Below are positions 16,053 to 24,292 of a stretch of DNA of 64,000 nucleotides, one piece after another. Position 1 is the stretch's first letter. Every line of letters starts with the position of its first letter. A program made the translations under genes and the position numbers. Under the pieces are notes generated by a model. The model saw only the letters and a list, made by a program, of their open reading frames with translations. It made no database searches and was not told the origin of the DNA. Source of the stretch: Microbacterium cremeum (GTDB lineage: Bacteria; Actinomycetota; Actinomycetes; Actinomycetales; Microbacteriaceae); the NCBI RefSeq assembly GCF_015277855.1, contig NZ_CP063812.1, positions 186,001 through 250,000 on the forward strand. The letters run 5' to 3'.

Positions 16053-16700
16053 TCAGTGCTGGCCGGCAGGCCCGGCGCCACGACCGAGGCCGCGCGAGGC
16101 GAGGCCGCGGCGGCGCGCCAGCTTCGCGACGCCGGCCTTGCGCAGCCGGTCGGCGATGAGGATGCCGAGCCCTGTGCCGACGACGCAGCTGGCCAGCGTG
16201 ATCGCGAAGTAGGCGATCTGCATGCCGACCGGGATCGTCCACAGGTCGAACGAGGCCGCGGCCATGATCGGATACACGATGCCGACGATCAGCGCGCTGA
16301 CGTAGTGCAGCCACGTGCTCCAGAGTCGGTAGATCACGAGGATGAACGCCAGCTCGGCGAAGAACGACCACCACAGCGTCGTGCCGATCGCGCCGATCGT
16401 GAAGAACGGCGCGAGCACGAGCCCCGAGATGAGCCCGACGAGCAGCCCGGCGAGCGGGCGCTGCAGGAGCCGCAGCGCGATGACGGCGGGCATGAGCCAC
16501 AGCCCCGCGATCGCGACCGAGACGAGCGGCACGGCGATGAACAGCATCGACGAGACCCACCAGCCCGCGGCCAGCACGATGCCGCCCGCGACGCCGATGG
16601 CGGCGCACGTCAGCAGGTAGGCGGTCGAGACCTGGGCACGGTTCGAACGCCGGCGGAGGGCGGGCTGCGCCGGCGTCGTGGTCGACCCCTCCGCGCTCAC
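16053..16700 (-). CDS. ECF transporter S component (second copy), YkoE-like
   Basis: A 215-residue protein with about six hydrophobic helices. It is clearly paralogous to the S component at 20498-21049 (both begin with a STAYLLTCAAIGVA-like first helix). The family resembles the YkoE/COG4721 substrate-binding subunits of energy-coupling-factor importers. It is the last gene of the ECF-SIP cluster. Its GTG start overlaps the preceding stop in GTGA, which implies coupled translation. A second S protein may give the shared energising module a second substrate, or the two may pair. The substrate is unknown, and the linked reductase hints at an iron chelate. Confidence 0.82.
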   Translation of the reverse strand: MSAEGSTTTPAQPALRRRSNRAQVSTAYLLTCAAIGVAGGIVLAAGWWVSSMLFIAVPLVSVAIAGLWLMPAVIALRLLQRPLAGLLVGLISGLVLAPFFTIGAIGTTLWWSFFAELAFILVIYRLWSTWLHYVSALIVGIVYPIMAAASFDLWTIPVGMQIAYFAITLASCVVGTGLGILIADRLRKAGVAKLARRRGLASRGLGRGAGPAGQH

Positions 16701-17569
16701 GCGTGCACCTCGGCCGTGCGCTGCGACTTGGGCGCCGGCGACGCGGCGCCCTCGCGCCAGTAGCCGCAGAAGCTCACGTGGTCCTTCGAGACGCCGCGCT
16801 CGCCGACGAGGTGACGACGGCCGTCGGTCGGCAGGGCCTGCTCACCGACGAGGTAGGCATGGAACGGGGCATCCGGGAGCGCCGCTTCGCGAAGAGCCTG
16901 CAACGCGAGTGTCCCCGGCTTGCGGCCGTGCTCCCGCACGACCCAGCGCACCGCGATCCCGGCCGGGTGCTCGAAGTCCAGCGCGTCCTCCGTCGAGGGC
17001 ACCTCCACGATCGCGAGGCCCGAGGCGTCGGCCGGAAGCGTCGCGCAGATGCCCGCGACCGCCGGCAGCCCGGTCTCGTCGGCGACGAGCACGACGCGGT
17101 CGACGCCGCGCTCGGGGTTGAAGGCGAGGCCCTCGTCGATGATGACGACGCTCTCGCCCGGCTCGCACGTCTCGGCCCAGCGCGACGCGGGGCCCGCCGT
17201 GCCGTCCTCCGCGGAGCCGTGGAGAACGAAGTCGACGTCGATCTCGGCATCCGTCGTCTCCGTCGCGGCACGGTAGGCGCGCACCGTGTAGTTGCGCATC
17301 ACCGGCCGCACGCCGTCCGGGATGCGCAGGTACCGCAGGTAGCCGAACAACTTGTTGGCCTTCGCGGGGAGCCGCTCGAGGCCCTCGTCGCCGCCGAGCG
17401 GCAGGAAGATGCGGAACCACTGGTCGTAGCCCATCGCGCGGAACTGCGAGATCTCACCGCCGCCGAGCGTGACGCGCATCCAGTGGGGCGAGAGTCGCTG
17501 CGTGCGCAGCACGGTCAGGTGCACGAGACCCTGGGTCTCGGGCTTGACGAGTCGACTGGCCTGAGCCAT
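16697..17569 (-). CDS. Siderophore-interacting protein (FAD-dependent ferric-chelate reductase)
   Basis: A 290-residue member of the SIP/ViuB family, which uses FAD and a reduced nicotinamide or ferredoxin to reduce ferric siderophore in the cytoplasm and release iron. The FAD-binding barrel carries RNYTVRAYR (the RxYT motif that holds the flavin phosphate) and an FVLHGSAEDGTAGPASRWAE segment typical of SIPs. The C-terminal NAD-like domain includes VVLVADETGLPAVAGIC and ends with VSFCGYWREG. The ATG at 17569 follows GGAGAA. It sits between ecfT and the second S component, which ties the transporter to intracellular chelate reduction. Confidence 0.92.
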   Translation of the reverse strand: MAQASRLVKPETQGLVHLTVLRTQRLSPHWMRVTLGGGEISQFRAMGYDQWFRIFLPLGGDEGLERLPAKANKLFGYLRYLRIPDGVRPVMRNYTVRAYRAATETTDAEIDVDFVLHGSAEDGTAGPASRWAETCEPGESVVIIDEGLAFNPERGVDRVVLVADETGLPAVAGICATLPADASGLAIVEVPSTEDALDFEHPAGIAVRWVVREHGRKPGTLALQALREAALPDAPFHAYLVGEQALPTDGRRHLVGERGVSKDHVSFCGYWREGAASPAPKSQRTAEVHA

Positions 17570-17594
17570 GCGTTCTCCGTTCGGGGTCAGGGGG

Positions 17595-18443
17595 CTACAG
17601 GCTCCACGGGAAGAGGAGCCAGAAGAGGGCGGCCGAGACCGCCCAGAAGAGCACGATGAAGACGGTGTCGCGTGCGCGGAACGGCACCAGATATCGCTCG
17701 GTGCGGTCGAGGTGCGCGCCGAATGCGCGGGCGTCCATCGCGAGGGCCACCCGCTCGGCGTGGCGGATCGCGCCCGCCATGAGCGGCACGACGTACCCGA
17801 ACCAGCGCGCCACCGCGGCGAACGGACCGCGGCCGCCGTGGGCGCCACGCACCCGGTGCGCCTGGCGGATCACGTCGAGCTCGTGCCCGAAGCGGGGCAC
17901 GAAGCGGAACGCGGCGAGCGCCGTGTAGCCGATGCGGTACGGCACGCGCAGCTGCTGCACACCGGCGCGCACCAGGTCGGGCCCGGTCGTCGACAGACCG
18001 GCGATGAGGGTGAGTGCGACGATCGCCGCGAGCCGCAGTCCCGTCGCGAAGCCGACGTCGAGAGCGCCGCCGTACAGCGTCCACCCCCCGATCTGCCACA
18101 CGACGACGGACTGGTCGACGCGGGAGGCATCGGTCCACAGCGAGAAGCCGAACCCGATCACGAGGGCGCCGAGGGGCAGCGCCAGCAGCAGGATCGCCGC
18201 GAGGCGCCGCGTGAACTTCACGCCCACCAGCAGCACGACGTACGCGAGCACGAGGAACGCGGCCGGGGTCGCGGCATCCCTCACGAACACCAGCAGCACC
18301 ATCGCGGGAAGCGGCGCCGCGAGCTTCGCGAGCGGGTTGAGGCCGTAGAGGAAGCGGACCGGGGATGCCTCGACCCGCCGCGAGTACGGATCGAACGACG
18401 AGTGCGCGGCCGTCGCCGCGGTCAGGGGTCCGGTCTCGGTCAT
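17595..18443 (-). CDS. ECF transporter transmembrane (T) component, CbiQ/EcfT family
   Basis: A 282-residue membrane protein that couples ATP hydrolysis to movement of the S component. It has about five hydrophobic helices and two cytoplasmic coupling motifs near the C-terminus: RQAHRVRGAHG and AMDARAFGAH, the second being the typical ARG-like pair that docks on the ATPases. Its start overlaps the end of the ATPase gene by 4 nt, and SIP follows after 25 nt, so these genes form one operon. Confidence 0.9.
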   Translation of the reverse strand: MTETGPLTAATAAHSSFDPYSRRVEASPVRFLYGLNPLAKLAAPLPAMVLLVFVRDAATPAAFLVLAYVVLLVGVKFTRRLAAILLLALPLGALVIGFGFSLWTDASRVDQSVVVWQIGGWTLYGGALDVGFATGLRLAAIVALTLIAGLSTTGPDLVRAGVQQLRVPYRIGYTALAAFRFVPRFGHELDVIRQAHRVRGAHGGRGPFAAVARWFGYVVPLMAGAIRHAERVALAMDARAFGAHLDRTERYLVPFRARDTVFIVLFWAVSAALFWLLFPWSL

Positions 18444-20425
18444 CCGGCACCCCCGCGCGGATGTGGAGTCCGAGCCGGCGTACCGAACTCCTGAGATTCT
18501 GCGGTCGAGCGGTCGGAATCGGCGGGTTCGGGCGAATCCGCGCAGTTCTTCAGGAGTTCGGACCGGGGACGAGCAGGTGTCGGCGCCAGGGGGAGGTCGG
18601 TCGCGGGGCCGGGGAGGTCGGCGAGCCGGGACACGCGCGAGAGCTGCGGATGCCGCTGCAGCCCGCGCAGGGCGCGTCGCAGCGGCGGGGGGCGCAGGCC
18701 GGCGCGGGCGATGAGGTCGTCGTCGGCGAAGATCTCCGAGGTCGGGCCTGCCGCGAGCACGCGTCCTTCGGCCATCACGACCGTGCGGTGCGCGTAGTCG
18801 GTGACCAGCTGCATGTCGTGGGTGACGACGATGATCGTGGTGCCTTCGGCGTTGAGCTCCGACAGCAGTGCGAGCAGCTCGTCGGCGCGCGCGCGATCCT
18901 GCCCGAACGTCGGCTCGTCGAGCACCAGCACGGGCGAACCGCCGACGAGCGCGGTGCCGACCGACAGCCGCCGCTTCTGCCCGCCCGACAGCAGGAACGG
19001 GTGGCTGTCGGCCTTGTCGCCGAGCCCGAACCGCTCCAGGAGCGCCTCGGTGCGGGCGCGCACCTCGTCGTCGGGCAGGTGGCGGCGGCGAAGGCCGTGC
19101 GCGATCTCGTCGAACACCGTGTGCGCGATGAACTGGTGCTCGGGGTTCTGGAACACGTACCCGATGCGGGCGCTGAGCGCACGCGCCCCGGCGCGGGCGA
19201 CGTCGATGCCGTCGACGTGCACGGTGCCGCGCGGCGGCGGCACGACGCCGGCGAGCGCTTGGATGAGGCTGGTCTTTCCGGCCCCGTTCGCACCCACCAC
19301 CGCGACGAACTCGCCGCGCGGGATGTCGAGATCGACGCCGTGGAGCACCTCGCTCCGGCCACGACGCAGCGTGAGGTTGCGGGCGGTGATGAGCGGTGTT
19401 TGAGGCTCACGGTCGTCGAGCGAGCGGGGGCCGGTGAGCGACCGGAGCGGGGGGCCGTCCTCGGCGTCGAGCGCGGCGCGCAGCTCGTCCGGGGTGAGCG
19501 GGAGCGGGTCGAGGGCGAACCCCGCGCGCCGCAGCCGCAGCGCGGCGAGAGTCGACACGGGCAGCCACACCCCCATCGCCTGCAGCTCGCCGGCGCGGTG
19601 GCGCAGCACCTCGTCGACGGTGCCGTCGGCGGCCAGCCGCCCGTGGTGGTCGAGCACGACGACGCGGTCGACGAACCCGATCGCCGCGTCGAGGTTGTGC
19701 TCCACGAGCAGGATCGCCCGGTCGCCGGCCGAGACGAGCTCGGCGAGCGCCGCGTACACCTCTTCGATCCCGCGCGGGTCCAGGTTCGCGGTCGGCTCGT
19801 CGAGCACGAGCAGCGGAGAGCCCATCGCGAGCGCGCACGCGATCGCGAGCCGCTGGCGTCCCCCGCCCGAGAGGCGGTCGGGGTTCTCGGTGCGGCGCTC
19901 CCACAGCCCGACCCGGCGCAACGCGGACTCCGCTCGCGCGAGCACCTCGGTCACCGGCATCCGCAGGTTCTCGGGGCCGAAGGCCACCTCGTCGAGGAGC
20001 GTGCCGGTCACCAGCTGCGCGTCGGGGTCCTGGAAGACCATGCCCACCCGCGTGCTGAGTTCGGCGACGGTCGACTCGTGCGTGTCGAGCCCGTCGATGC
20101 GCACGGTGCCCGACACCGCCGCGGGGACCGCGTGCGGAATGAGCCCGTTGAGCGCGAGCGTCAGCGTGGACTTGCCCGATCCGCTCGGGCCGAGCAGCAG
20201 CACCACCTCGCCGGCCGCGATGTCGAACGTGACCGGGCCCACCTGCCCGGAGGCTCCGCTCGACGCGCCGGCGGCGAGTGGAGGGGGCGTGACGGATGCC
20301 GGAACCGGATCGGTCTCGCCCTCGTGCGTGATCGCGACCGCGCGCAGGCTCGCGAGGGTCCGCGAGGCGGGGACGCCGAGGTGCGCCGCACGCGCGGCGG
20401 AAGGGTCGCGCTCGTGTGCGGTCAC
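18440..20425 (-). CDS. Fused double ECF ATPase (A1A2)
   Basis: A 661-residue fusion of two ATP-binding-cassette domains. Domain 1 (residues ~60-290) has Walker A GPSGSGKST, a signature DRLSGGGRQRLAIA and Walker B VLDEPTANLD. Domain 2 (~345-580) has GANGAGKTS, LSGGQKRRLSVG and VLDEPTFGQD. Both look competent. Two ATPases in one chain replace the usual EcfA-EcfA' pair. The last ~45 residues are non-conserved and are encoded across a 79-bp palindrome. The GTG start at 20425 lies just downstream of two iron-box-like sites. Confidence 0.93.
   Translation of the reverse strand: MTAHERDPSAARAAHLGVPASRTLASLRAVAITHEGETDPVPASVTPPPLAAGASSGASGQVGPVTFDIAAGEVVLLLGPSGSGKSTLTLALNGLIPHAVPAAVSGTVRIDGLDTHESTVAELSTRVGMVFQDPDAQLVTGTLLDEVAFGPENLRMPVTEVLARAESALRRVGLWERRTENPDRLSGGGRQRLAIACALAMGSPLLVLDEPTANLDPRGIEEVYAALAELVSAGDRAILLVEHNLDAAIGFVDRVVVLDHHGRLAADGTVDEVLRHRAGELQAMGVWLPVSTLAALRLRRAGFALDPLPLTPDELRAALDAEDGPPLRSLTGPRSLDDREPQTPLITARNLTLRRGRSEVLHGVDLDIPRGEFVAVVGANGAGKTSLIQALAGVVPPPRGTVHVDGIDVARAGARALSARIGYVFQNPEHQFIAHTVFDEIAHGLRRRHLPDDEVRARTEALLERFGLGDKADSHPFLLSGGQKRRLSVGTALVGGSPVLVLDEPTFGQDRARADELLALLSELNAEGTTIIVVTHDMQLVTDYAHRTVVMAEGRVLAAGPTSEIFADDDLIARAGLRPPPLRRALRGLQRHPQLSRVSRLADLPGPATDLPLAPTPARPRSELLKNCADSPEPADSDRSTAESQEFGTPARTPHPRGGAG
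18483..18561. repeat. Palindromic element inside the 3' end of the ECF ATPase gene
   Basis: CCGAACTCCTGA (18483-18494) pairs perfectly with 18550-18561. Inner segments CTGCGG and CCGCGCAG can extend the stem. It encodes the variable C-terminal tail of the ATPase and lies just upstream of the T-component start, so it could also alter expression between the two genes. Confidence 0.65.
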
Positions 20426-20444
20426 GGAGACTTCCGAGGAGAGG

Positions 20445-20478
20445 TGAACTTAGCCTCCCCTAATTTAGCCCAGCCTTA
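20445..20478 (-). promoter_or_regulatory. Two overlapping DtxR/IdeR-type iron-box-like sites
   Basis: On the minus strand, TTAGGGGAGGCTAAGTTCA (20445-20463) matches the 19-bp consensus TTAGGTTAGGCTAACCTAA at 14 positions, and TAAGGCTGGGCTAAATTAG (20460-20478) at about 13. They lie 20 bp upstream of the ATPase start and overlap a possible -10 (TAAGTT). Iron repression of the ATPase-T-SIP-S genes is the natural reading. Confidence 0.6.
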
Positions 20479-20497
20479 CCAGCGGGCGCGACCGGTC

Positions 20498-21049
20498 TCA
20501 GAGCCGGCTGCGGCGCGCGACCCCCGCACGGCGCAGGGCCGCGCCGATCGCCAGGCCCACCGCCGTCCAGGCGACGGGCCCGACGACGAACAGCGAGACG
20601 TAGACGACCTGGCCCCAGAACGGGAACTTCGACACGTCGGCGGCGAACCAGATCGCGACCGCGATGACCACGCCGACGATGACTGCCGAGACGAAGAAGC
20701 GCCAGGGCTCCCAGCGCCGGTAGCGCGACATCGCGGCGACGAGCTCCTGGAGGCCGCCGATGAGGATCGCCGTGCCGACGTAGCGGCCGATCCACAGCGG
20801 CACGATCGCGCTCGCGACGAGCGCGGCGATGAGGTGCGTGATGAGCGCGACCCATGGCCGCCGCAGCAGATCCTGCGCGACGACGCCGGGCAGCACGTGG
20901 ACGCCGAGCACGAGCCCGTAGAGGATCGGAACACCGGCCGAGATGAAGCCGCTGATGGCTCCCGCCCCCGCCTGCAGCACACCGGTCGCCACGCCGATGG
21001 CCGCACACGTGAGCAGAACGCTCGTAGAAAGTCGGAAAGTCGGCGCCAC
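20498..21049 (-). CDS. ECF transporter S component, YkoE-like
   Basis: A 183-residue membrane protein with ~5-6 hydrophobic helices (FRLSTSVLLTCAAIGVATGV, GLVLGVHVLPGVVAQDLLR, VVYVSLFVVGPVAWTAVGLA). It resembles COG4721/YkoE S components, whose characterised members handle the thiamine precursor hydroxymethylpyrimidine. Here the neighbours are a SIP reductase and iron-box-like sites, so the thiamine label should not be assumed. The GTG start has TAGCCT 6 nt upstream. No TPP riboswitch pattern is visible in front of it. The 72-nt gap to the ATPase gene holds the putative iron boxes. Confidence 0.82.
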   Translation of the reverse strand: MAPTFRLSTSVLLTCAAIGVATGVLQAGAGAISGFISAGVPILYGLVLGVHVLPGVVAQDLLRRPWVALITHLIAALVASAIVPLWIGRYVGTAILIGGLQELVAAMSRYRRWEPWRFFVSAVIVGVVIAVAIWFAADVSKFPFWGQVVYVSLFVVGPVAWTAVGLAIGAALRRAGVARRSRL

Positions 21050-21055
21050 CTGCCC

Positions 21056-21061
21056 AGGCTA
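21056..21061 (-). promoter_or_regulatory. Leaderless -10 element of the first S component
   Basis: On the minus strand TAGCCT is followed by 6 nt and the GTG at 21049. There is no Shine-Dalgarno sequence. Confidence 0.55.
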
Positions 21062-21120
21062 CCGGCCGTCGGCGGCGCGTTTCTCACAGAGCTCTCATTT
21101 ACTGGGATTCACCTGAGAGT

Positions 21121-21126
21121 TACGTT
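21121..21126 (+). promoter_or_regulatory. Putative promoter of the subtilase gene
   Basis: TACGTT lies 17 nt after TTTACT. A small inverted repeat, CTCTCA-n16-TGAGAG (21093-21120), fills the spacer region and could bind a regulator. Confidence 0.4.
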
Positions 21127-21190
21127 GGAGCGAGCTGCGCCCCAACGATGTGGCGCAGCACTTTCTGCAGGACCACGATGGAGGCCAAAC

Positions 21191-24100
21191 ATGGGTCGAT
21201 CCTCCGTGCGGGCAGCAGCGGTCGTCACACTCGCCGCACTGTTCACCGGTACAGCCACCGCCAGCTTCGGCGCAGCACCGGAGGGGGTGAACACACCCAT
21301 ACCGATCGATTCGCCGGCAGGCCGATACATCGTGCTGCTCAAGGACGCACCGCTGGCCACCTACGAGGGCGGCGAGGCCGGGATCCAGCGCACGAAGCCC
21401 GACAAGGGCAAGCAGCTCGACGCCCACTCCGCGAACTCGCAGAAGTACATCGCGCACCTGAAGAACGAGCAGAAGGCCGTCGCCGACGCCGCAGGCGTCG
21501 AGCCTGCGGCGACCTACCAGGTGACCCTCAACGGCTTCACCGCCGACCTCGACAGCTCGGCGGTCGCCAAGCTCCGCAGCGACAAGAACGTCCTCGGCGT
21601 GTTCGCCGACGAGGTCCGCCACCCCGTGGCGGTTCCGTCGACCGAGTTCCTGGGCCTGGGTGCCGGCGATGCCGGCAGCGGAGGCGTGTGGGATGCCGTC
21701 GGCGGCGTCGACGAGGCCGGCCAGGGTGTCGTCGTGGGCGTGGTCGACACCGGCATCGCGCCGGAGAACCCCTCCTTCGCCGGCGCCAAGCTGAAGAACA
21801 AGCGCGGCGCCGAGCCGTGGGTCGAGGGTGACACCGTCGTCTACGAGAAGGCGGACGGCACGCAGTTCCGCAGCACGCGCGTCGCGGGTCAGAACTGGAG
21901 CAAGCAGGCGTACTCGACGAAGCTGGTCGGCGGGCAGGCGTTCTACTCCGGTGCCGCGGCTGCTGGCTTCGACTTCAAGTACGACTTCAAGTCCCCCCGC
22001 GACGGAGACGGTCACGGCTCGCACACCGCCAGCACGGCCGCCGGCAACTTCGGGGTCGACACCACCGTCGAGGGCATCGACTTCGGCAAGATCTCGGGCG
22101 TCGCGCCCGCGGCCAAGGTCGCGTCGTACAAGGCGTGCTACGTCGGCCCGGACGTGCTGGCCACGAACGACGACATCTGCGCCCTGAGCGACCTGCTGTC
22201 GGCGATCGACCAGGCCGTCGCCGACGGCGTCGACGTCATCAACTACTCGATCGGCGGTGGTGCGGCCAAGACCGTGCTGCAGCCCGAGGACGTGTCCTTC
22301 TTCAACGCGGCCGCGGCGGGCGTCTTCGTCGCGGTGAGCGCGGGCAACGACGGCCCCGGCGCCGTGACGGCCGACCACGCGTCGCCGTGGTACACCACGG
22401 TCGCGGCATCCACCATCCCGACGTATGAGGGCACCGTCCAGCTGCCCAACGGGTTCGAGGCGGTCGGTGCGTCGGTCACGGTCCCCTTCGGCGAGACCAT
22501 GACCGGACCGGTTGTGTACTCGGGCGATGTCGCCGCGGCGGGCGCCGCGCAGGCAGAGGCCGAGCTGTGCTACCTCGGCACGCTCGACCCCGCCAAGGTC
22601 GCCGGCAAGATCGTGGTGTGCGACCGCGGGGTCATCGCCCGCGTCGAGAAGTCGCAGTCCGTCGCCGAAGCCGGTGGTGCGGGCATGATCCTCGTGAACG
22701 TCACGCCGGGCTCGCTCGACAACGACTTCCACTCGGTGCCGACCGTGCACATCGACGCGCAGCACCGCACGGCGCTGCTCGACTACGTGCGCAACACGGC
22801 CGATGCCACCGCGACGCTCGTGGGTGACAACGTCTCGGGCGTCGAGACCCCGACCCCGCAGGTCGCCGGGTTCTCGAGCCGCGGCCCGATGCTCGCCGAC
22901 GGTGCGGACGTGCTGAAGCCGGACGTGTCGGCTCCTGGCGTCGCGATCCTCGCGGCGACGCACAACGCGTCGGGTGCCGCGCCGACCTTCGGCTTCAAGT
23001 CGGGCACCTCGATGTCGTCGCCGCAGGTGGCGGGCCTCGGCGCGCTGTACCTCGGCGAGCGGCCGCTCGCGGCTCCCGGTGAGATCAAGTCGGCGCTCAT
23101 GACGACCGCGTACAACACGGTGGGGGCCGACGGCTCCGACAGCACCGACCCGTTCGCGCAGGGCGCCGGACACGTCGACCCGACGAAGTACTTCGAGCCG
23201 GGCCTGGTCTACCAGAACGGCGCTGCCGACTGGGCGGCCTATCTCGAAGGACTCGGCCTGGCCGCGTTCGACGGGATCGACCCGATCGACGCGAGCGACC
23301 TCAACCTCGCCTCGATCGCGATCGGCACGTTCCCCGGCCCGCAGACCGTCACCCGCTCGGTGACCTCGACGCAGGCCGGCACGTTCACCGCTGCGATCGA
23401 CGTCCCCGGAATCGACGCGGTCGTCGAGCCCAGCACGCTGACCTTCGGCGCTGCGGGCGAGACGAAGGAGTTCACGGTCACCTTCTCGAAGACGGATGCC
23501 GCCGTCGAGGAGTGGGCCACGGGCTTCCTGACGTGGACCTCCGGCGCGACCGCGGTGCGCTCCCCGATCGCGATCTTCCCCGTCACGGCGGCCGCTCCGG
23601 CCGACGTGGAGGGCAACGGCGCCGAGGGCAGCATCGAGATCGAGATCACGCCGGGCCTGTCGGGCGAGCTGCCGCTCAACCTCGCGGGCCTCGCTCCGGA
23701 GCAGGTGCTGATCAACGGCACCGAGACCACGGGCGCCGCCGACGACGGCTACACGTACGAGCTGGTCGAGGTGACCGAGGGCACGGAGCTCGCCCGCTTC
23801 GCGCTCGACTCGTCGGATGACACCGGGTCGGACCTCGACCTCTCGGTCTACCGCGTGGTCGGTCCCGAGGACTGGCGCTACTACCAGGTGTGGCAGTCCG
23901 CGTCGGCGTCCGCCGACGAGTCGGTGCAGCTGACCGCGCCGACTCCGGGCTACTACCTGATCGAAGCGCACGTGTACTCGTACACGGCTCCGTTCACGTG
24001 GACGGCCACCTCGGCGGTCGTCACGCCCGGCGGCCTCGGATCGCTCACGGCGACGCCGAACCCGCTCCCGGTCACCGAGTCCGTGCCCACGCAGTACACG

Positions 24101-24196
24101 CTGTCGTGGTCGGGTCTCGAGGCCGGCAGCTACCTGGGTGTCGTCCGTTACGGCGACTCGCAGGTGCGCACCGTCGTCTCGGTCGACGTGCCGTAA
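21191..24196 (+). CDS. Secreted subtilisin-like serine protease (S8) with I9 propeptide and PA domain
   Basis: A 1001-residue exported protease. The ATG follows GGAGG. Residues 1-~28 are a signal peptide and ~45-145 an I9 inhibitor propeptide (GRYIVLLKDAPLATY, YQVTLNGFTADLDS). The S8 domain has Asp186 (VGVVDTG), His275 (GDGHGSHTA), oxyanion Asn386 (SAGNDG) and Ser607 (GTSMSSPQ), all present. A protease-associated insert at ~430-545 (AGKIVVCDRG) splits the domain, as in plant and actinobacterial subtilases. Fn3-like and jelly-roll or PPC-like modules fill 670-1001. There is no sorting signal or C-terminal helix, so it is released to the medium. Probably nutritional. Confidence 0.95.
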   Translation: MGRSSVRAAAVVTLAALFTGTATASFGAAPEGVNTPIPIDSPAGRYIVLLKDAPLATYEGGEAGIQRTKPDKGKQLDAHSANSQKYIAHLKNEQKAVADAAGVEPAATYQVTLNGFTADLDSSAVAKLRSDKNVLGVFADEVRHPVAVPSTEFLGLGAGDAGSGGVWDAVGGVDEAGQGVVVGVVDTGIAPENPSFAGAKLKNKRGAEPWVEGDTVVYEKADGTQFRSTRVAGQNWSKQAYSTKLVGGQAFYSGAAAAGFDFKYDFKSPRDGDGHGSHTASTAAGNFGVDTTVEGIDFGKISGVAPAAKVASYKACYVGPDVLATNDDICALSDLLSAIDQAVADGVDVINYSIGGGAAKTVLQPEDVSFFNAAAAGVFVAVSAGNDGPGAVTADHASPWYTTVAASTIPTYEGTVQLPNGFEAVGASVTVPFGETMTGPVVYSGDVAAAGAAQAEAELCYLGTLDPAKVAGKIVVCDRGVIARVEKSQSVAEAGGAGMILVNVTPGSLDNDFHSVPTVHIDAQHRTALLDYVRNTADATATLVGDNVSGVETPTPQVAGFSSRGPMLADGADVLKPDVSAPGVAILAATHNASGAAPTFGFKSGTSMSSPQVAGLGALYLGERPLAAPGEIKSALMTTAYNTVGADGSDSTDPFAQGAGHVDPTKYFEPGLVYQNGAADWAAYLEGLGLAAFDGIDPIDASDLNLASIAIGTFPGPQTVTRSVTSTQAGTFTAAIDVPGIDAVVEPSTLTFGAAGETKEFTVTFSKTDAAVEEWATGFLTWTSGATAVRSPIAIFPVTAAAPADVEGNGAEGSIEIEITPGLSGELPLNLAGLAPEQVLINGTETTGAADDGYTYELVEVTEGTELARFALDSSDDTGSDLDLSVYRVVGPEDWRYYQVWQSASASADESVQLTAPTPGYYLIEAHVYSYTAPFTWTATSAVVTPGGLGSLTATPNPLPVTESVPTQYTLSWSGLEAGSYLGVVRYGDSQVRTVVSVDVP

Positions 24197-24212
24197 CGAA
24201 CTGCACAAAGGG

Positions 24213-24242
24213 GAGGCGCCCGGGCCCAGGCCCGGGCGCCTC
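24213..24242 (+). terminator. Terminator after the subtilase
   Basis: A perfect 13-bp stem (GAGGCGCCCGGGC) with a 4-nt loop, 17 nt after the stop and followed by a short pyrimidine stretch (TTCC). Confidence 0.8.
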
Positions 24243-24292
24243 TTCCGTTCGCGGGGCGCCCGAAGCGCGGCGCACCTGCGGACCGCGTGGAG

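Noticed and set aside
21050..21190. TPP riboswitch in front of the first ECF S component
   Set aside because: The minus-strand start has a -10 hexamer 6 nt upstream, leaving no leader, and none of the conserved thi-box words were seen.
18365..24196. A 1943-codon open frame on the plus strand
   Set aside because: Only the part from 21191 is the subtilase. The first half is a shadow of the ECF ATPase gene on the other strand, with Arg/Ala-rich nonsense and no domain; high GC leaves such frames open.
21095..24208. A 1037-residue open frame antisense to the subtilase
   Set aside because: It is rich in Arg, Gly, Val and Asp without any fold or motif and mirrors the codon periodicity of the subtilase.
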